Shown here in pieces: positions 1 to 9,275 of a DNA stretch of 64,000 bases (positions within the stretch are counted from its first letter, which is position 1; each line of letters begins with the position of its first letter). The stretch is from assembly GCF_020463795.1 (NCBI RefSeq), contig NZ_CP080025.1:747001-811000 (forward strand), given 5' to 3'. A program made the position numbers and the translations under genes. Source of the stretch: Echinicola marina (lineage in GTDB: Bacteria > Bacteroidota > Bacteroidia > Cytophagales > Cyclobacteriaceae). Below the pieces are notes generated by a model. The model was not told where the DNA came from. It saw nothing but the letters and a program-made list of their open reading frames with translations, and did no database searches.

Positions 1-1215
1 ATTAACCAGTAATTTCCAATCACCTCTTCTAATCGCTAAATGAGGACTTTGATGATAAGTTTGACGTGGTCTTCCAAAATACTGGTTCCGGCCAAAGTCC
101 CACATAATATCTTTAAGTCTTTGATGAATTTTTTGCCCCAAAAGGGCATCACTCATATCCTCTCCAGCCAAATCAAAACCTTCTGGAAGCTTTGCCCCGG
201 TTGTGGCACTTAAAGTCGGCAAAAGATCCACAGAGCTAATCACACTTTCATTATCTGTCTTTCCTGGGCTAATCACCTCAGGCCAACTCACAATGAAAGG
301 CATACGAATCCCTCCTTCATATAGGCTATTCTTAGCACCACGCTGACTGTTGGTTCTGATCTGTTCATAAGTTGGATAAGCTCCGTTATCACTGGTAAAG
401 ATGATCATGGTATTCTCAATAATACCCATTTCTTCAAGTCCAGTCATTAACCTCCCAATCTGACGATCATACTCTTCCAAAACAGGGATGAAATTTGGTT
501 TACTAGGCCAAGTTTCCCTTTTATCATAAAACTCCTCACTAGGAACCCAAGGGTCATGCATATCATCCGGCCACAAGTTAACAAAACAGGGCTCTCCCTG
601 ATTTCTTGATAAAAAGTCTAAGGTTCTGTCCACAAAGTACCCAGTCCTTTCCCACCTTTCAATACTGTCTTGTTCACTCCAAATCCAGTTAGAAGCAGTA
701 ATCAACTTATCAGGATCAGGACCTTCATAAGTTGTTGTATATTCATCAAAACCATATTCAGTAATTTGGGGGGCATCATCAACGTCTCTCCCTCCTCCCA
801 TATGCCATTTCCCTACATGACTCGTTTTGTACCCCACTTGCTTTAGGATCCTAGCGATGGATGGCACAGAAACATCAAGATAGTCTAATTGTTCACAGCG
901 AGCATTTCCTTTTCGATCATGCAAAAAAGTATTGATGCCCCACTCTGTGGGAAACATCCCTGTCGTAATAGACACCCGAGATGGTGATCAAACGGGAGAA
1001 GCTGTATAATAATGATTAAACTTCAATCCGCTGGCAGCCAGTTTATCTATATTAGGAGTATTGACCCATCCGCTGTTATAACAGGATAAATCACCTATCC
1101 CCATATCATCAGTTTAAATGACAATAATATTCGGTTTTTTGACAGCATTTTTACTCTCCTTGCTGGCACATGATGCCAATAGGGTAAACAACAATAAGCT
1201 AAAAATTCTATTCAT
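1..1215 (-). pseudogene. Sulfatase (lipoprotein, FGly type), partial, two in-frame stops
   Basis: Reading the minus strand from an ATG at 1215 gives a lipoprotein signal (lipobox LASC), then KPNIIVI, a TAA stop (1114-1116), TDDMG, and later ASPV, a TGA stop (988-990), SPSR. Type I sulfatases have NIIVILTDD (metal-binding aspartates) and ASPVCSPSR, where the Cys becomes formylglycine, so the TGA sits exactly on the catalytic Cys codon (codon 76) and the TAA on a Leu codon (codon 34). Everything else stays open to the window edge, including GYKTSHVGKWHMG and TSDNGAY. It lies downstream of SusC/SusD, so sulfated-glycan cleavage in the periplasm is the inferred ancestral role. Most likely it is a recent pseudogene; sequencing error or recoding are alternatives. 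The C-terminus lies outside the window. Confidence 0.85.
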
Positions 1216-1243
1216 TTTTTGGGATATTCAATCTTTAGAAAAT

Positions 1244-1278
1244 AAAGGTCTCATATATCAATAACATATGAGACCTTT
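1244..1278 (-). terminator. Hairpin between susD and sulfatase
   Basis: Inverted repeat AAAGGTCTCATAT / ATATGAGACCTTT (13-bp stem, 9-nt loop). On the minus strand the stem is followed by a T-rich run, as in an intrinsic terminator. It would separate the sulfatase from the SusC/SusD transcript or lower its expression. Confidence 0.65.
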
Positions 1279-1428
1279 CCTAGTAATTTCACTATGCTAT
1301 ACTATATATAAATAGTCATGATCTTTTGTCCTGTTCTTGTCTATAATATCGATAAAATAAAACAAAAAGATCAGTCAATGCCCCTATCCCAAACGAAATA
1401 AGAAGCATTAACTGACTGACCTTAACCC

Positions 1429-2850
1429 TCAATATCCATCGTTTTGAACGAGATTTTCATTGGCATTAATTTCCCCCTGTGGAATAGGATACAATACATT
1501 GTACGGCTTCGCATTCTTTCCTCTTTCCAAGGCCTTTTCAATGAATTTTCCATGACGCAAGAGATCACTTCTTCTTTTGGTCTCAGAGTAAAATTCCCAA
1601 GCTCTCTCCTGCAGAATGTGATCTCTTAAACTACTTTGATCAAAGTTGGTCAGTTGTAGCATTTCCATATTCTCACCAGCCCTTGCCCGGACAAGGTTGA
1701 TCAAATCTATGCTTTCCTGATTAGGCCCTTGAAGCTCATTCATAGCCTCAGCTTTTGACAACAAAATATCCGCATATCGCACCATAGGAAAATCATTTTC
1801 CTGGTCAGCCCCTATACGGTTAAGATCTAAAAACTTGAAACTTCTGGAATTGTCATTACCCAATAATTGCACCGACTGTCCATCGTTTCTCACATAACTG
1901 GTAAGTATCAGGTTCTTTCTATTGTCCTCAGGCGCAAAAGAATTGACAAAGGCATCATAATACCTGAATTGGGCTGCAAAATTTGGTCCCTCTATGGGAT
2001 ATGCAGGAGGTAGGGAAAGGGAAAGCCACTCTGTACCCATACCACTGGCATCGCGTGTTTGCGGCATCACAAAGATAAACTCTGAATTAACCTCATTTTC
2101 CGGGGCAAACATCGCTTCATAATCTGGATATAAATCATATACATCCAATTCAATGATTTCATCTGCAGTCTCTGTACATTTCTGCCATTGTTTGGTATTG
2201 AGATAAAACTTCGTCAATATGGCCAAAGCAGCTCCCTTTGTGACCCTATTAGCTTCCACTTGTAAAGTCGGCAATTCATCTGCAGCTGCACGTAGTTCAG
2301 ACTCTATAAATTGGTTCATCTCATTGGCAGGGGTCTTTGCAGGGTAAAGCTCAGGAGTACTGCTCAGTGTCAATGGTACTTCTCCAAACCACTTGGTCAA
2401 AAGGTAATAACTGAAAGCGCGAATAAACCTCGCTTCTGCGATCCGCTCGCTTTTATCTGCTAGGGAATAATTCACCGGGTCCACATTGTCTAAAAACAAG
2501 TTGACATCCCTAATGGCATTCCATCTTCCATTATAAACGCCACCTATCCAAGGATGCTCAGAATTAAAAGTAAAATCCTGTATAAAAGCCGCATCCCGTG
2601 CTTGCCCTCCTCCCGATTCGAAAAACAGATCAGAAGGGCCTTCTTCTAAATAATGCCATTGGATAAGTCCAAATCGATGGACTTGCATAAACCCATACGC
2701 AGAAGTTAACAAAGATTCCAATCCCACCTCATTATTCAGGATATTGCTGGGGCTAAGTTGGTCATAAGGCTCTTCAACCAACTGCTCTTCACAAGCATTC
2801 ATGGTGGTCAACAGCAACAGTCCAATGATATATAATCTATATTTTTTCAT
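1429..2850 (-). CDS. SusD/RagB-family glycan-binding outer membrane lipoprotein
   Basis: A surface lipoprotein that caps the SusC transporter and helps capture oligosaccharides at the outer membrane. The 473-residue protein starts with a short signal ending in the lipobox TMNAC (Cys20). The N-terminal segment EEPYDQLSPSNILNNEVGLESLLTSAY is split here as LSPSNILNNE and LESLLTSAYG and is typical of SusD helical (TPR-like) folds. The C-terminal RagB/SusD motifs ERAWEFYSETKRRSDLLRHG and YPIPQGEINANENLVQNDGY are clear. It begins 29 nt after the SusC gene stops, so the two are co-transcribed and form one transport unit. The substrate cannot be read from the sequence; the neighbouring sulfatase remnant hints at a sulfated glycan. 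Confidence 0.93.
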   Translation of the reverse strand: MKKYRLYIIGLLLLTTMNACEEQLVEEPYDQLSPSNILNNEVGLESLLTSAYGFMQVHRFGLIQWHYLEEGPSDLFFESGGGQARDAAFIQDFTFNSEHPWIGGVYNGRWNAIRDVNLFLDNVDPVNYSLADKSERIAEARFIRAFSYYLLTKWFGEVPLTLSSTPELYPAKTPANEMNQFIESELRAAADELPTLQVEANRVTKGAALAILTKFYLNTKQWQKCTETADEIIELDVYDLYPDYEAMFAPENEVNSEFIFVMPQTRDASGMGTEWLSLSLPPAYPIEGPNFAAQFRYYDAFVNSFAPEDNRKNLILTSYVRNDGQSVQLLGNDNSRSFKFLDLNRIGADQENDFPMVRYADILLSKAEAMNELQGPNQESIDLINLVRARAGENMEMLQLTNFDQSSLRDHILQERAWEFYSETKRRSDLLRHGKFIEKALERGKNAKPYNVLYPIPQGEINANENLVQNDGY

Positions 2851-2879
2851 TTGTTTTCAATTTTAATTCACAGAGAAAC

Positions 2880-5800
2880 TTAGAAGGAAAGTCTACATCC
2901 CACGCTATAAGTCCTTGCATTGGGATAGGCGTTATAGTCAGCCCTAGCTGAATTCGCTCCATTGTTAAGGGAATTGACTTCGGGATCAAAGCCCATATAG
3001 TCAGTGATCAACAACAAGTTGCTTCCCTGAAGGTAAAAGTTCACCCCTCTTAGGAATTTATGATTGGCCACATTGAAGTCATAGCTCAGCCTCAAGTTCC
3101 TCAAGCGAATGAAAGTAGCATCTTCCACAGAAAGACTGTTCACGGTACTTCCTCCATAAGAGGTTGGGTTCACACCAGATGGCCATTTATTGCTTGGATT
3201 TTGAGGTGTCCACCTATTCAACAAGGGCTCTGCCATACGGTTTCTACCCGGATCAATTGGATAAAGGGAATTCAACAGATTTTGGTTAAGCAGACTTTGG
3301 CCAAAATCTCCGGCAAAGAACACATCCAAATTCAATCTTCCATATTGGAAATTATTTCTTAAGCCCAAAGAAAAGTCAGGAAAAGGACTTCCAATAACTG
3401 TTTTATCCGCATCACTAATGGCACCATCAGGCACTCCTTCAGGACCACTGATATCCCTAAATTTCGGATAACCTGGCTGGGCATTTGGCTGTGCTGAATT
3501 GGCGATATCCTCACCTTCTTGCCATATTCCATCCACAATATGCCCATAGTAACTATTCAACGGCTGGCCTTCGGTTACTATCGTAATGTCAGAAGTAAAT
3601 GGCAGACCTCCTTGAAGAATCTGGTCACTTCCGGCCAAATCAGTCACTGTATTCTTCACTTTGGTAAGGTTAAAGCTTGTTGTCCATGCAAACTTTTGTC
3701 TGTCTATATTATAAGATTCAATGGCCAACTCAAATCCTTTGTTTTCCACAGAGCCCACATTGTCCAAGATGGAATTAAAACCGGAAGATTTTGGAAGGGG
3801 AAGATTGAGCAATAAATCATCCGTATTTCGGATAAAATAATCTGCAACGAAATTTAAACGTCCTGCCCAAAGTTCCAAGTCCACTCCTATATCAAACTGT
3901 GTGGTCGTTTCCCATTTCAAATTCGGGTTAGGAATCCTAGTTGCCGTAATTCCTTGTTGCTGTAGTCCATTGATCAAAGCCAATCCCCCTGCTCCTAAAG
4001 TGGAAAGGGACATGAAATTCCCGATACTTTGGTTACCTGTTTTCCCCCAGCTGGTTCTTAATTTCAGGTTGGTAACCACTTCTGAATTGGAAAGAAAAGA
4101 TTCTTGTGAAACCCTCCATGACAGTGCCATACTTGGGAAGTAACCAAACTTATTATTTTCCCCAAACTTGGATGAACCATCAGCTCTCATGGAAAAAGTA
4201 ACATAGTATTTACTTTTATAGTCATAATTGACCCTAGAAAGATAAGAGATCAGCTTATTGGAGTTTTTATAGCTGTTTACTTCATCTCTTTCTGTATTTC
4301 CCAATCCAAAATTATTGGTCAACAGTGCATCGGAAGGAAAGCCATCAATCGTACCACTAAAACCTTTGTTGATAAAATCCTGATAAGTATAACCAGCCAA
4401 GAAGTTAAAGTTATGAGTCGACCAACTCTTCTTATAGTTTACTGTAGCCTCCAACATTTTATTGGATTTATCACCCGTGATGATCGTGCCGATACCACTA
4501 CCATTGGCAATCCCTGTCTTGGTGGTAGACTGCACGTAAGTGTCTTTTCTAGCATTCAGCCTGTCAAATCCCAAGGTCAGCTTGGCATTCAGGTCTGGGA
4601 TAATGGTATACTCACCAAAGACATTTCCCAGAAGTCTGGTATTCTCCTCTTCGGTAAAGACATCCGCAATGATCAAAGGGTTGTCCATATCGATACTAAA
4701 ATCCTGATACGGGGTGCCGTCAGGGTTGAACTTGTCTATAGTTGGATCGATTTCCATGGCTGAATTGACCACCCCTGCACTGGCATTGAAGCCCGTTCCA
4801 AAAGGCACATTATCATTCTTTACATAGGAGTTGGTCAAGTTAACACCATAGCGAAACTTATCACTGGCTTTAAATTCGGCATTTAACCTAGCTGATATGC
4901 GCTCCATACCAGAACTTATCACGATGCCTTCTTGGTCATAATAGCTTACTGAAGAATAAAAAGAACTCTTGTCATTCCCTCCGCTTACAGCCAAATTATG
5001 ATTTTGTATATACCCTGTTCTGGTAATCTCATCCAGCCAATCAGACTGCTCAGTAACTTGCGACATATCATACAATGGATCCAAGCCACTGTCTTCTTGA
5101 ATATCATTGACCACTTGTGCAAATTCTGTAGAGCTCAGCAGGTCCACCTTATTGGCCATTTGCTGAAGACTCCCTGAAAAATCATAGGTTACCTGAGTAC
5201 CCTTATTGCTTCCTCTTTTGGTCGTGATCATGATGACACCGTTAGCTCCCCTGGAACCATAGATTGCGGTTGCGGAAGCATCTTTTAACACCTCAATGGA
5301 AGCAATATCATTAGGGTTGATCAAGTTGAGTGGATTTTTCGGATTTCGGTTATCGCTGATCCCAGAACCTGATCCTGATATAGAAGGACTATTATCAATA
5401 GGCATTCCATCGATCACATAGAGCGGTTCATTACCTGCATTGATAGAACCTACCCCTCTAATCCTTACATTCACAGAACCTCCCGGCTCGGCGCTGTTCT
5501 GATTGATCTGCACACCAGGCATCCTACCAGTCAGCATCTGGTCAATATTTTGAAGTGAGCCCAAATTCAGCTCTTCAGGCTTGACAGAAGCCACCGCACC
5601 CGTAAGGTCACTTTTCTTTACGGTACCATATCCTACCACTACCACTTCGTCCAGATCAGAAAGATCCTCTTCCAAAGTGACATTTAGAAAATCCTGATTA
5701 CCTACGCTAACCTCTTTTGAGGTAAATCCCAAAAAGGAAAATACAAGTATATCATCATTGGAAGCCTCGATACTGAATTTACCATCCAGGTCCGTAATAG

Positions 5801-6281
5801 TCCCTTTGGTACTCCCTTTTATAATAATATTAACTCCCGGCAGGCTTTCCCCAGACTTGTCAACAACAAGTCCACTGATATTTCTATCTTGAATTATGGT
5901 ATTTGTCAATTTGACAATTTCCCTTTTCTTCACATCAATCCCATTATTGACCTGTCTAAAACTAAGGTCTGTCTGTAAAGAAACATCTCTTAGAAAGCTT
6001 TCCACACTTCCCACTCTTTCGCTGAACTGAATTTGAGCAAGTTCATCAAGTTCATCGTGATCATATAAAAAATTAAATGAAGTTTGAGCTTCTATTTGTC
6101 TAAAAAAATCAATTAAGCTACTGGATTTCTTATTAATTCTGACTTGAACCTCATCAATGGACTTATACTGCCCATTGACATTAGTGGCCAATACAAAGTT
6201 GAATACCAACATTTGTACTACAAACCCGTATAGGAAGTACTTGGACAACATATAAATTGTCTTTTGTAGTTTTAATTTCAT
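2880..6281 (-). CDS. SusC-family TonB-dependent transducer with STN domain
   Basis: Outer membrane TonB-dependent transporter of 1133 residues that also signals. In order: a signal segment (about 1-38), an STN (secretin/TonB N-terminal) domain at about 48-118 (SSLIDFFRQIEAQTSFNF), a carboxypeptidase-regulatory-like domain at about 133-205 (GESLPGVNIIIKGSTKGT), a plug beginning near DEVVVVGYGTVKKSDLTGAV, and a C-terminal beta-barrel ending in YSVGCRLSF with a terminal Phe. STN domains contact the periplasmic part of FecR-type anti-sigma factors, and such a gene lies immediately upstream together with an ECF sigma gene. It precedes SusD by 29 nt. The cargo is inferred to be an oligosaccharide. 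The alternative SusC at 26012 lacks STN, so the two are regulated differently. Confidence 0.94.
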   Translation of the reverse strand: MKLKLQKTIYMLSKYFLYGFVVQMLVFNFVLATNVNGQYKSIDEVQVRINKKSSSLIDFFRQIEAQTSFNFLYDHDELDELAQIQFSERVGSVESFLRDVSLQTDLSFRQVNNGIDVKKREIVKLTNTIIQDRNISGLVVDKSGESLPGVNIIIKGSTKGTITDLDGKFSIEASNDDILVFSFLGFTSKEVSVGNQDFLNVTLEEDLSDLDEVVVVGYGTVKKSDLTGAVASVKPEELNLGSLQNIDQMLTGRMPGVQINQNSAEPGGSVNVRIRGVGSINAGNEPLYVIDGMPIDNSPSISGSGSGISDNRNPKNPLNLINPNDIASIEVLKDASATAIYGSRGANGVIMITTKRGSNKGTQVTYDFSGSLQQMANKVDLLSSTEFAQVVNDIQEDSGLDPLYDMSQVTEQSDWLDEITRTGYIQNHNLAVSGGNDKSSFYSSVSYYDQEGIVISSGMERISARLNAEFKASDKFRYGVNLTNSYVKNDNVPFGTGFNASAGVVNSAMEIDPTIDKFNPDGTPYQDFSIDMDNPLIIADVFTEEENTRLLGNVFGEYTIIPDLNAKLTLGFDRLNARKDTYVQSTTKTGIANGSGIGTIITGDKSNKMLEATVNYKKSWSTHNFNFLAGYTYQDFINKGFSGTIDGFPSDALLTNNFGLGNTERDEVNSYKNSNKLISYLSRVNYDYKSKYYVTFSMRADGSSKFGENNKFGYFPSMALSWRVSQESFLSNSEVVTNLKLRTSWGKTGNQSIGNFMSLSTLGAGGLALINGLQQQGITATRIPNPNLKWETTTQFDIGVDLELWAGRLNFVADYFIRNTDDLLLNLPLPKSSGFNSILDNVGSVENKGFELAIESYNIDRQKFAWTTSFNLTKVKNTVTDLAGSDQILQGGLPFTSDITIVTEGQPLNSYYGHIVDGIWQEGEDIANSAQPNAQPGYPKFRDISGPEGVPDGAISDADKTVIGSPFPDFSLGLRNNFQYGRLNLDVFFAGDFGQSLLNQNLLNSLYPIDPGRNRMAEPLLNRWTPQNPSNKWPSGVNPTSYGGSTVNSLSVEDATFIRLRNLRLSYDFNVANHKFLRGVNFYLQGSNLLLITDYMGFDPEVNSLNNGANSARADYNAYPNARTYSVGCRLSF

Positions 6282-6377
6282 AATTTTGATTGGTTTTTTG
6301 ATTTATTCATTAGACCTGGTTCTCAGGAGTATCCACATTCCCCAATGTTTTAGATTTTCCTGAAACCACCCTTAAGG

Positions 6378-6404
6378 AGCCAACTGACTAACCGTCGGTT
6401 GGCT
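6378..6404. terminator. Hairpin between fecR-like gene and susC
   Basis: Arms AGCCAAC and GTTGGCT enclose a 13-nt loop and are followed by TTTTTT on the plus strand. The flanking genes are both minus strand, so it may act as an attenuator or partial terminator between regulator and transporter genes. The T-run points the opposite way, so termination on the minus strand is uncertain. Confidence 0.4.
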
Positions 6405-6448
6405 TTTTTCATGAACTGTTATAGCGCTTTGTTTTCATGTTTTTTGGG

Positions 6449-7498
6449 TTATTGTTTAAATGATATATTAACTTTCTTTCCCTTGATTTTATAGTCGAAG
6501 TTTTCAATATTGGACATACTGTTAAGAATCGTTTCCAACATTTGTTGCTCAAATTTTCCAGAAAAGCGCCATGTCTTTGGAATCACTCCTTTCACTTCAA
6601 TGGAAACCCCATACCAGCTTTCCAGCTTTTCTTTTACCTGCTCAAACTGTGCTTTCTTAAAGATCAAAACGCCATTCCGCCAGCTTTGAACCAATTCATC
6701 ATCAAATGGGTGAATATCTATTTGCCCCTTCCCAAGATCAAAACCCAATTCCTGCCCAGGACTTAAAAAATATGCTTTACCGGAAAAAGCTTCATCAATC
6801 ACTACTTTGCCTGTAACTAGAGAAACCTTAACGTCTTTTGATGCATGGCTGTGAATATTAAAGGAGGTTCCCAATGCAGTAGTCGTTAGATTGCCGGAAA
6901 GTACCTTAAACGGCTTAATACTATCCTTGGCCACTTCAAAAAAGCCCTCTCCGGACAGTTTTACCAAGCGTACTGTTGAATCAAAACTAACAGGATACTG
7001 TAGACTGCTACCCGCATTAAGCCAAACCACTGAACCATCTGAAAGCCTAAAACTTAACTTCTCTCCCATAGCTGTAGATTTCGTAATCCACTCTATGCCT
7101 ATCATTTGATCTTCCTCTGCATCAGTATTTAAAAACCTTGTGGTCAAAAAGGTAATCAAAACAGAAAAAACAAGTATAGCTGCAACCTTCGCCCATTGGC
7201 TCATTCGGTTCCACAAAATAGTTCTATGTGTATAAGGTGCTATACCTTCAGTATTCGGAGATGTTGAAATCGTTCTATTGGAAAGCAAGCGGTTAAGCAC
7301 TTCTCTTTTTGCATCCTCCGTGGACGGCTTAGATGGAAACTCAAGGTTTAAAAGTATTTCCTTGGCAAACTTGGCATCAGCCAACCTATCAGGATTGGCC
7401 TCCAACCAGTGCTGCCAATACCGGTTGAGGTCAGCATCTGGCTGCTTTACCCATCGGATAAATTCTACATCTTCTAAAAGATCTTTAATTTGCGGCAT
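6449..7498 (-). CDS. FecR-family anti-sigma factor
   Basis: Inner-membrane anti-sigma regulator. The N-terminal cytoplasmic region (about 1-85) should bind the ECF sigma factor encoded just upstream. One membrane segment lies near AKVAAILVFSVLITFLTTRF. The periplasmic FecR domain follows (SFRLSDGSVVWLNAGSSLQY, FFEVAKD, TALGTSFNIHS) and a C-terminal STN-contacting region ends the protein. I place the start at ATG 7498 (MPQIKDLLEDVEFIRW, 349 residues) because the longer reading frame to 7555 adds 19 residues that do not look like the family. It sits between sigma gene and STN-SusC in the usual order, so it should relay substrate binding from the outer membrane to transcription. Confidence 0.92.
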   Translation of the reverse strand: MPQIKDLLEDVEFIRWVKQPDADLNRYWQHWLEANPDRLADAKFAKEILLNLEFPSKPSTEDAKREVLNRLLSNRTISTSPNTEGIAPYTHRTILWNRMSQWAKVAAILVFSVLITFLTTRFLNTDAEEDQMIGIEWITKSTAMGEKLSFRLSDGSVVWLNAGSSLQYPVSFDSTVRLVKLSGEGFFEVAKDSIKPFKVLSGNLTTTALGTSFNIHSHASKDVKVSLVTGKVVIDEAFSGKAYFLSPGQELGFDLGKGQIDIHPFDDELVQSWRNGVLIFKKAQFEQVKEKLESWYGVSIEVKGVIPKTWRFSGKFEQQMLETILNSMSNIENFDYKIKGKKVNISFKQ

Positions 7499-7680
7499 GT
7501 TTTTGGGATTTATTGCTGCTTTTCTATGAGGTATAGCAGCACAAAGCCCAAACAACGTCTTACATTTTTGATTTTTTTAGAAAAAAAATCAAAAATGGAT
7601 CATCACGCTCCTACAAACTGTTAAGTAACTGACTGAAGTCAAATTTCTAAAACCTAGTATAAGGATAAGCCATATTAAAT

Positions 7681-8319
7681 TCAGACATTAGCTAATTGAA
7701 AAAATAATGGAATAAAACCAAGGGAATTCCTTAGGGAACGCAAAGCTTTATAGACCAAATCACGGGCTGATTTGGGATTGGACAAAGCCATCATTTCACT
7801 GATTTCCTCATACCCCATCCCTTCATAGAACAAATAGTAGATAGCCTCCCGCTTTCTTGGGGATAAATCATCCAAAGCAGATTGAATATTTCTAAATTGC
7901 TCTTGATCCAACTGGGAACTGATCAAAACCTGTTCATGTGAAATAGTTACTTCAAATGGAGTATGCTCATCCAAATCGGATTGACGGCCTACCCATTTGT
8001 CTAATTCCTTAATGATCCTTCTTTTTAAACATTTAAATAAATAAAACTTGATGTGATGGGTATCCCCAATCGTTTCGCCGTACTTTCTTAAGTCTAAAAA
8101 TACATCATGAATAGCATCCTTCACCAATTCTTCGTTGGGAGTTATTCTGGTCCCAAACCGATACAAGCTATCAAAGTAATTTTCATAAATTTTCAAAAAG
8201 GCAGCATTGCTTCCCTTTTTAAAAGCTTTCCACAAGTCAATATCAGTAAGCTCCCCTTCTTTTGGTCCCCCTACAGCACTATCTTCAACATACTCTACCT
8301 TATAACTTTTGACTATCAT
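7681..8319 (-). CDS. ECF RNA polymerase sigma factor (SusC-linked, FecI-like)
   Basis: Alternative sigma-70 factor of 212 residues. Region 2 lies at about 35-105 (FLKIYENYFDSLYRFGTRI, VKDAIHDVFLDL) and region 4 with its helix-turn-helix at about 145-200 (LDDLSPRKREAIYYLFYEG, YEEISEMMALSNPKSARDLV). It is the first gene of the sigma/anti-sigma/SusC/SusD series on the minus strand; the anti-sigma gene follows after 182 nt. In this family the sigma factor is released when FecR senses the loaded STN-SusC, and it then transcribes the uptake operon. The N-terminal 25 residues (rich in acidic residues) are not conserved in the family, so a slightly later start is possible. Confidence 0.92.
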   Translation of the reverse strand: MIVKSYKVEYVEDSAVGGPKEGELTDIDLWKAFKKGSNAAFLKIYENYFDSLYRFGTRITPNEELVKDAIHDVFLDLRKYGETIGDTHHIKFYLFKCLKRRIIKELDKWVGRQSDLDEHTPFEVTISHEQVLISSQLDQEQFRNIQSALDDLSPRKREAIYYLFYEGMGYEEISEMMALSNPKSARDLVYKALRSLRNSLGFIPLFFQLANV

Positions 8320-8765
8320 GATATTATTCTGGGATATTGCAATTTTAAAGAAAATGATTTCAAATTAAATTTCAAAAAAAACACAAGCTTAATTATGCCC
8401 TAAAAAGATTTAGCAAAACCTTAACCTAGCTTATAAGAAAACCATCAATTCGATATATTATTTGGCAAGCTCCCATGTTTATACCGTAACAATTAATCAA
8501 TGATTTAAGCAAGCTCCTTGTATCAAAATTGAATTCTACACAATAAATTGCTTTCACATCCAATCAATTGCTAAAAGGGAGATAATAATTCTCCGCTGTC
8601 CCGACAGCTAAGCTGAGGGATGACTAAACTTGAGTGTATGACTCCGTTATAACTTTGCGAGTCAAATGCACTGCAAAGCCCTAATTATAGTTCAAACCAC
8701 CTGACTTGAACCAATCATCCATACCAGATTCCATCCCTTCTGCTTGTAAACCTTTAATCAACCCT

Positions 8766-8791
8766 TCATGAACTTAATGCCTTAATGGTTA
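8766..8791. repeat. 26-nt dispersed repeat, copy 1
   Basis: Core TTAATGCCTTAATGGTTA preceded by TCATGAAC. It matches 24 of 26 bases at 8863-8888, and a weaker relative (CCTTAATTCTCTAATGGTTA) lies near 10865-10884. Confidence 0.7.
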
Positions 8792-8862
8792 AAATACTAC
8801 TTGTCCTTCAGCAAATTCAAAGAAGTAGCACTGAGCTATATACACCTTGAAACATATCCCCC

Positions 8863-8888
8863 TCATGACCTTAATGCCTTAGTGGTTA
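8863..8888. repeat. 26-nt dispersed repeat, copy 2
   Basis: Core TTAATGCCTTAGTGGTTA preceded by TCATGACC. It lies 97 nt after copy 1 in the same orientation, with two mismatches. Confidence 0.7.
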
Positions 8889-8942
8889 CATAATTTGTAT
8901 GTAAAAACTAGATGATCATATTAAAATGTAACATTTTTAACG

Positions 8943-9052
8943 GCATAGTTTAACCTGTATTTAACCCCTAGTTAAGCCGTGTTTACCCCGTGTATTAGCC
9001 ATGCTTTTACCATAAGAGAGTTAGGTTTTACTCTTCGTTAAGCATAGTGATA
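8943..9052. repeat. 11-nt-period tandem array (about 10 degenerate units)
   Basis: Successive 11-mers are GCATAGTTTAA, CCTGTATTTAA, CCCCTAGTTAA, GCCGTGTTTAC, CCCGTGTATTA and GCCATGCTTTT (8943-9008). Weaker units continue to GCATAGTGATA at 9042-9052. Units start with G/C-rich bases and end in TTTAA-like bases with exact spacing. It resembles the array at 31681-31768 and is not a CRISPR, because there are no spacers. Confidence 0.7.
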
Positions 9053-9275
9053 TCAAGGAAAGGACTATGGGTACTTCCTCTGCCCCTAAAAAATCTTTGA
9101 TCCCATATCGACAATTAACTAAGAATAACACAAAAAAATCCTCAAAGCCAAGCGCCATGAGGATTTTACCCTATTTAGTAATCTTTTACATAAGTTCATT
9201 CTTCAAGTAAAATTTCCTGCTTTTAATCTTTGCCACCTTCCAAGGCTTGAAACATTTTCAAAAAGGCAGAACTGT
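9026..9275 (-). repeat. Diverged duplicate of 10901-11150 (copy A)
   Basis: Contains GTTAAGCATAGTGATATCAA, a terminator hairpin and CCCTATTTAGTAA, then sequence matching the end of the efflux outer membrane factor gene. Each part has a counterpart in the same order in 10901-11150. It is interpreted as the decayed tail of a second efflux outer membrane factor gene with its downstream region. Confidence 0.7.
9135..9167 (-). terminator. Terminator downstream of the DAACS symporter
   Basis: Arms AAAATCCTCA / TGAGGATTTT with a 13-nt loop. On the minus strand the hairpin is followed by TTTTTTTGTG. It is nearly identical to the terminator at 11013-11043. Confidence 0.8.

Noticed and set aside
980-996. 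Selenocysteine at the sulfatase active site as the main reading
   Set aside because: A TAA stop lies upstream in the same frame and Bacteroidota usually lack the Sec system, so decay or an error is simpler. Kept only as a finding to check.
8588-8612. CTGTC/GACAG short inverted repeat as a terminator
   Set aside because: Only five base pairs and no T-run.
8943-9052. CRISPR array
   Set aside because: Units are 11 nt, degenerate and directly adjoining, with no spacers and no cas genes nearby.
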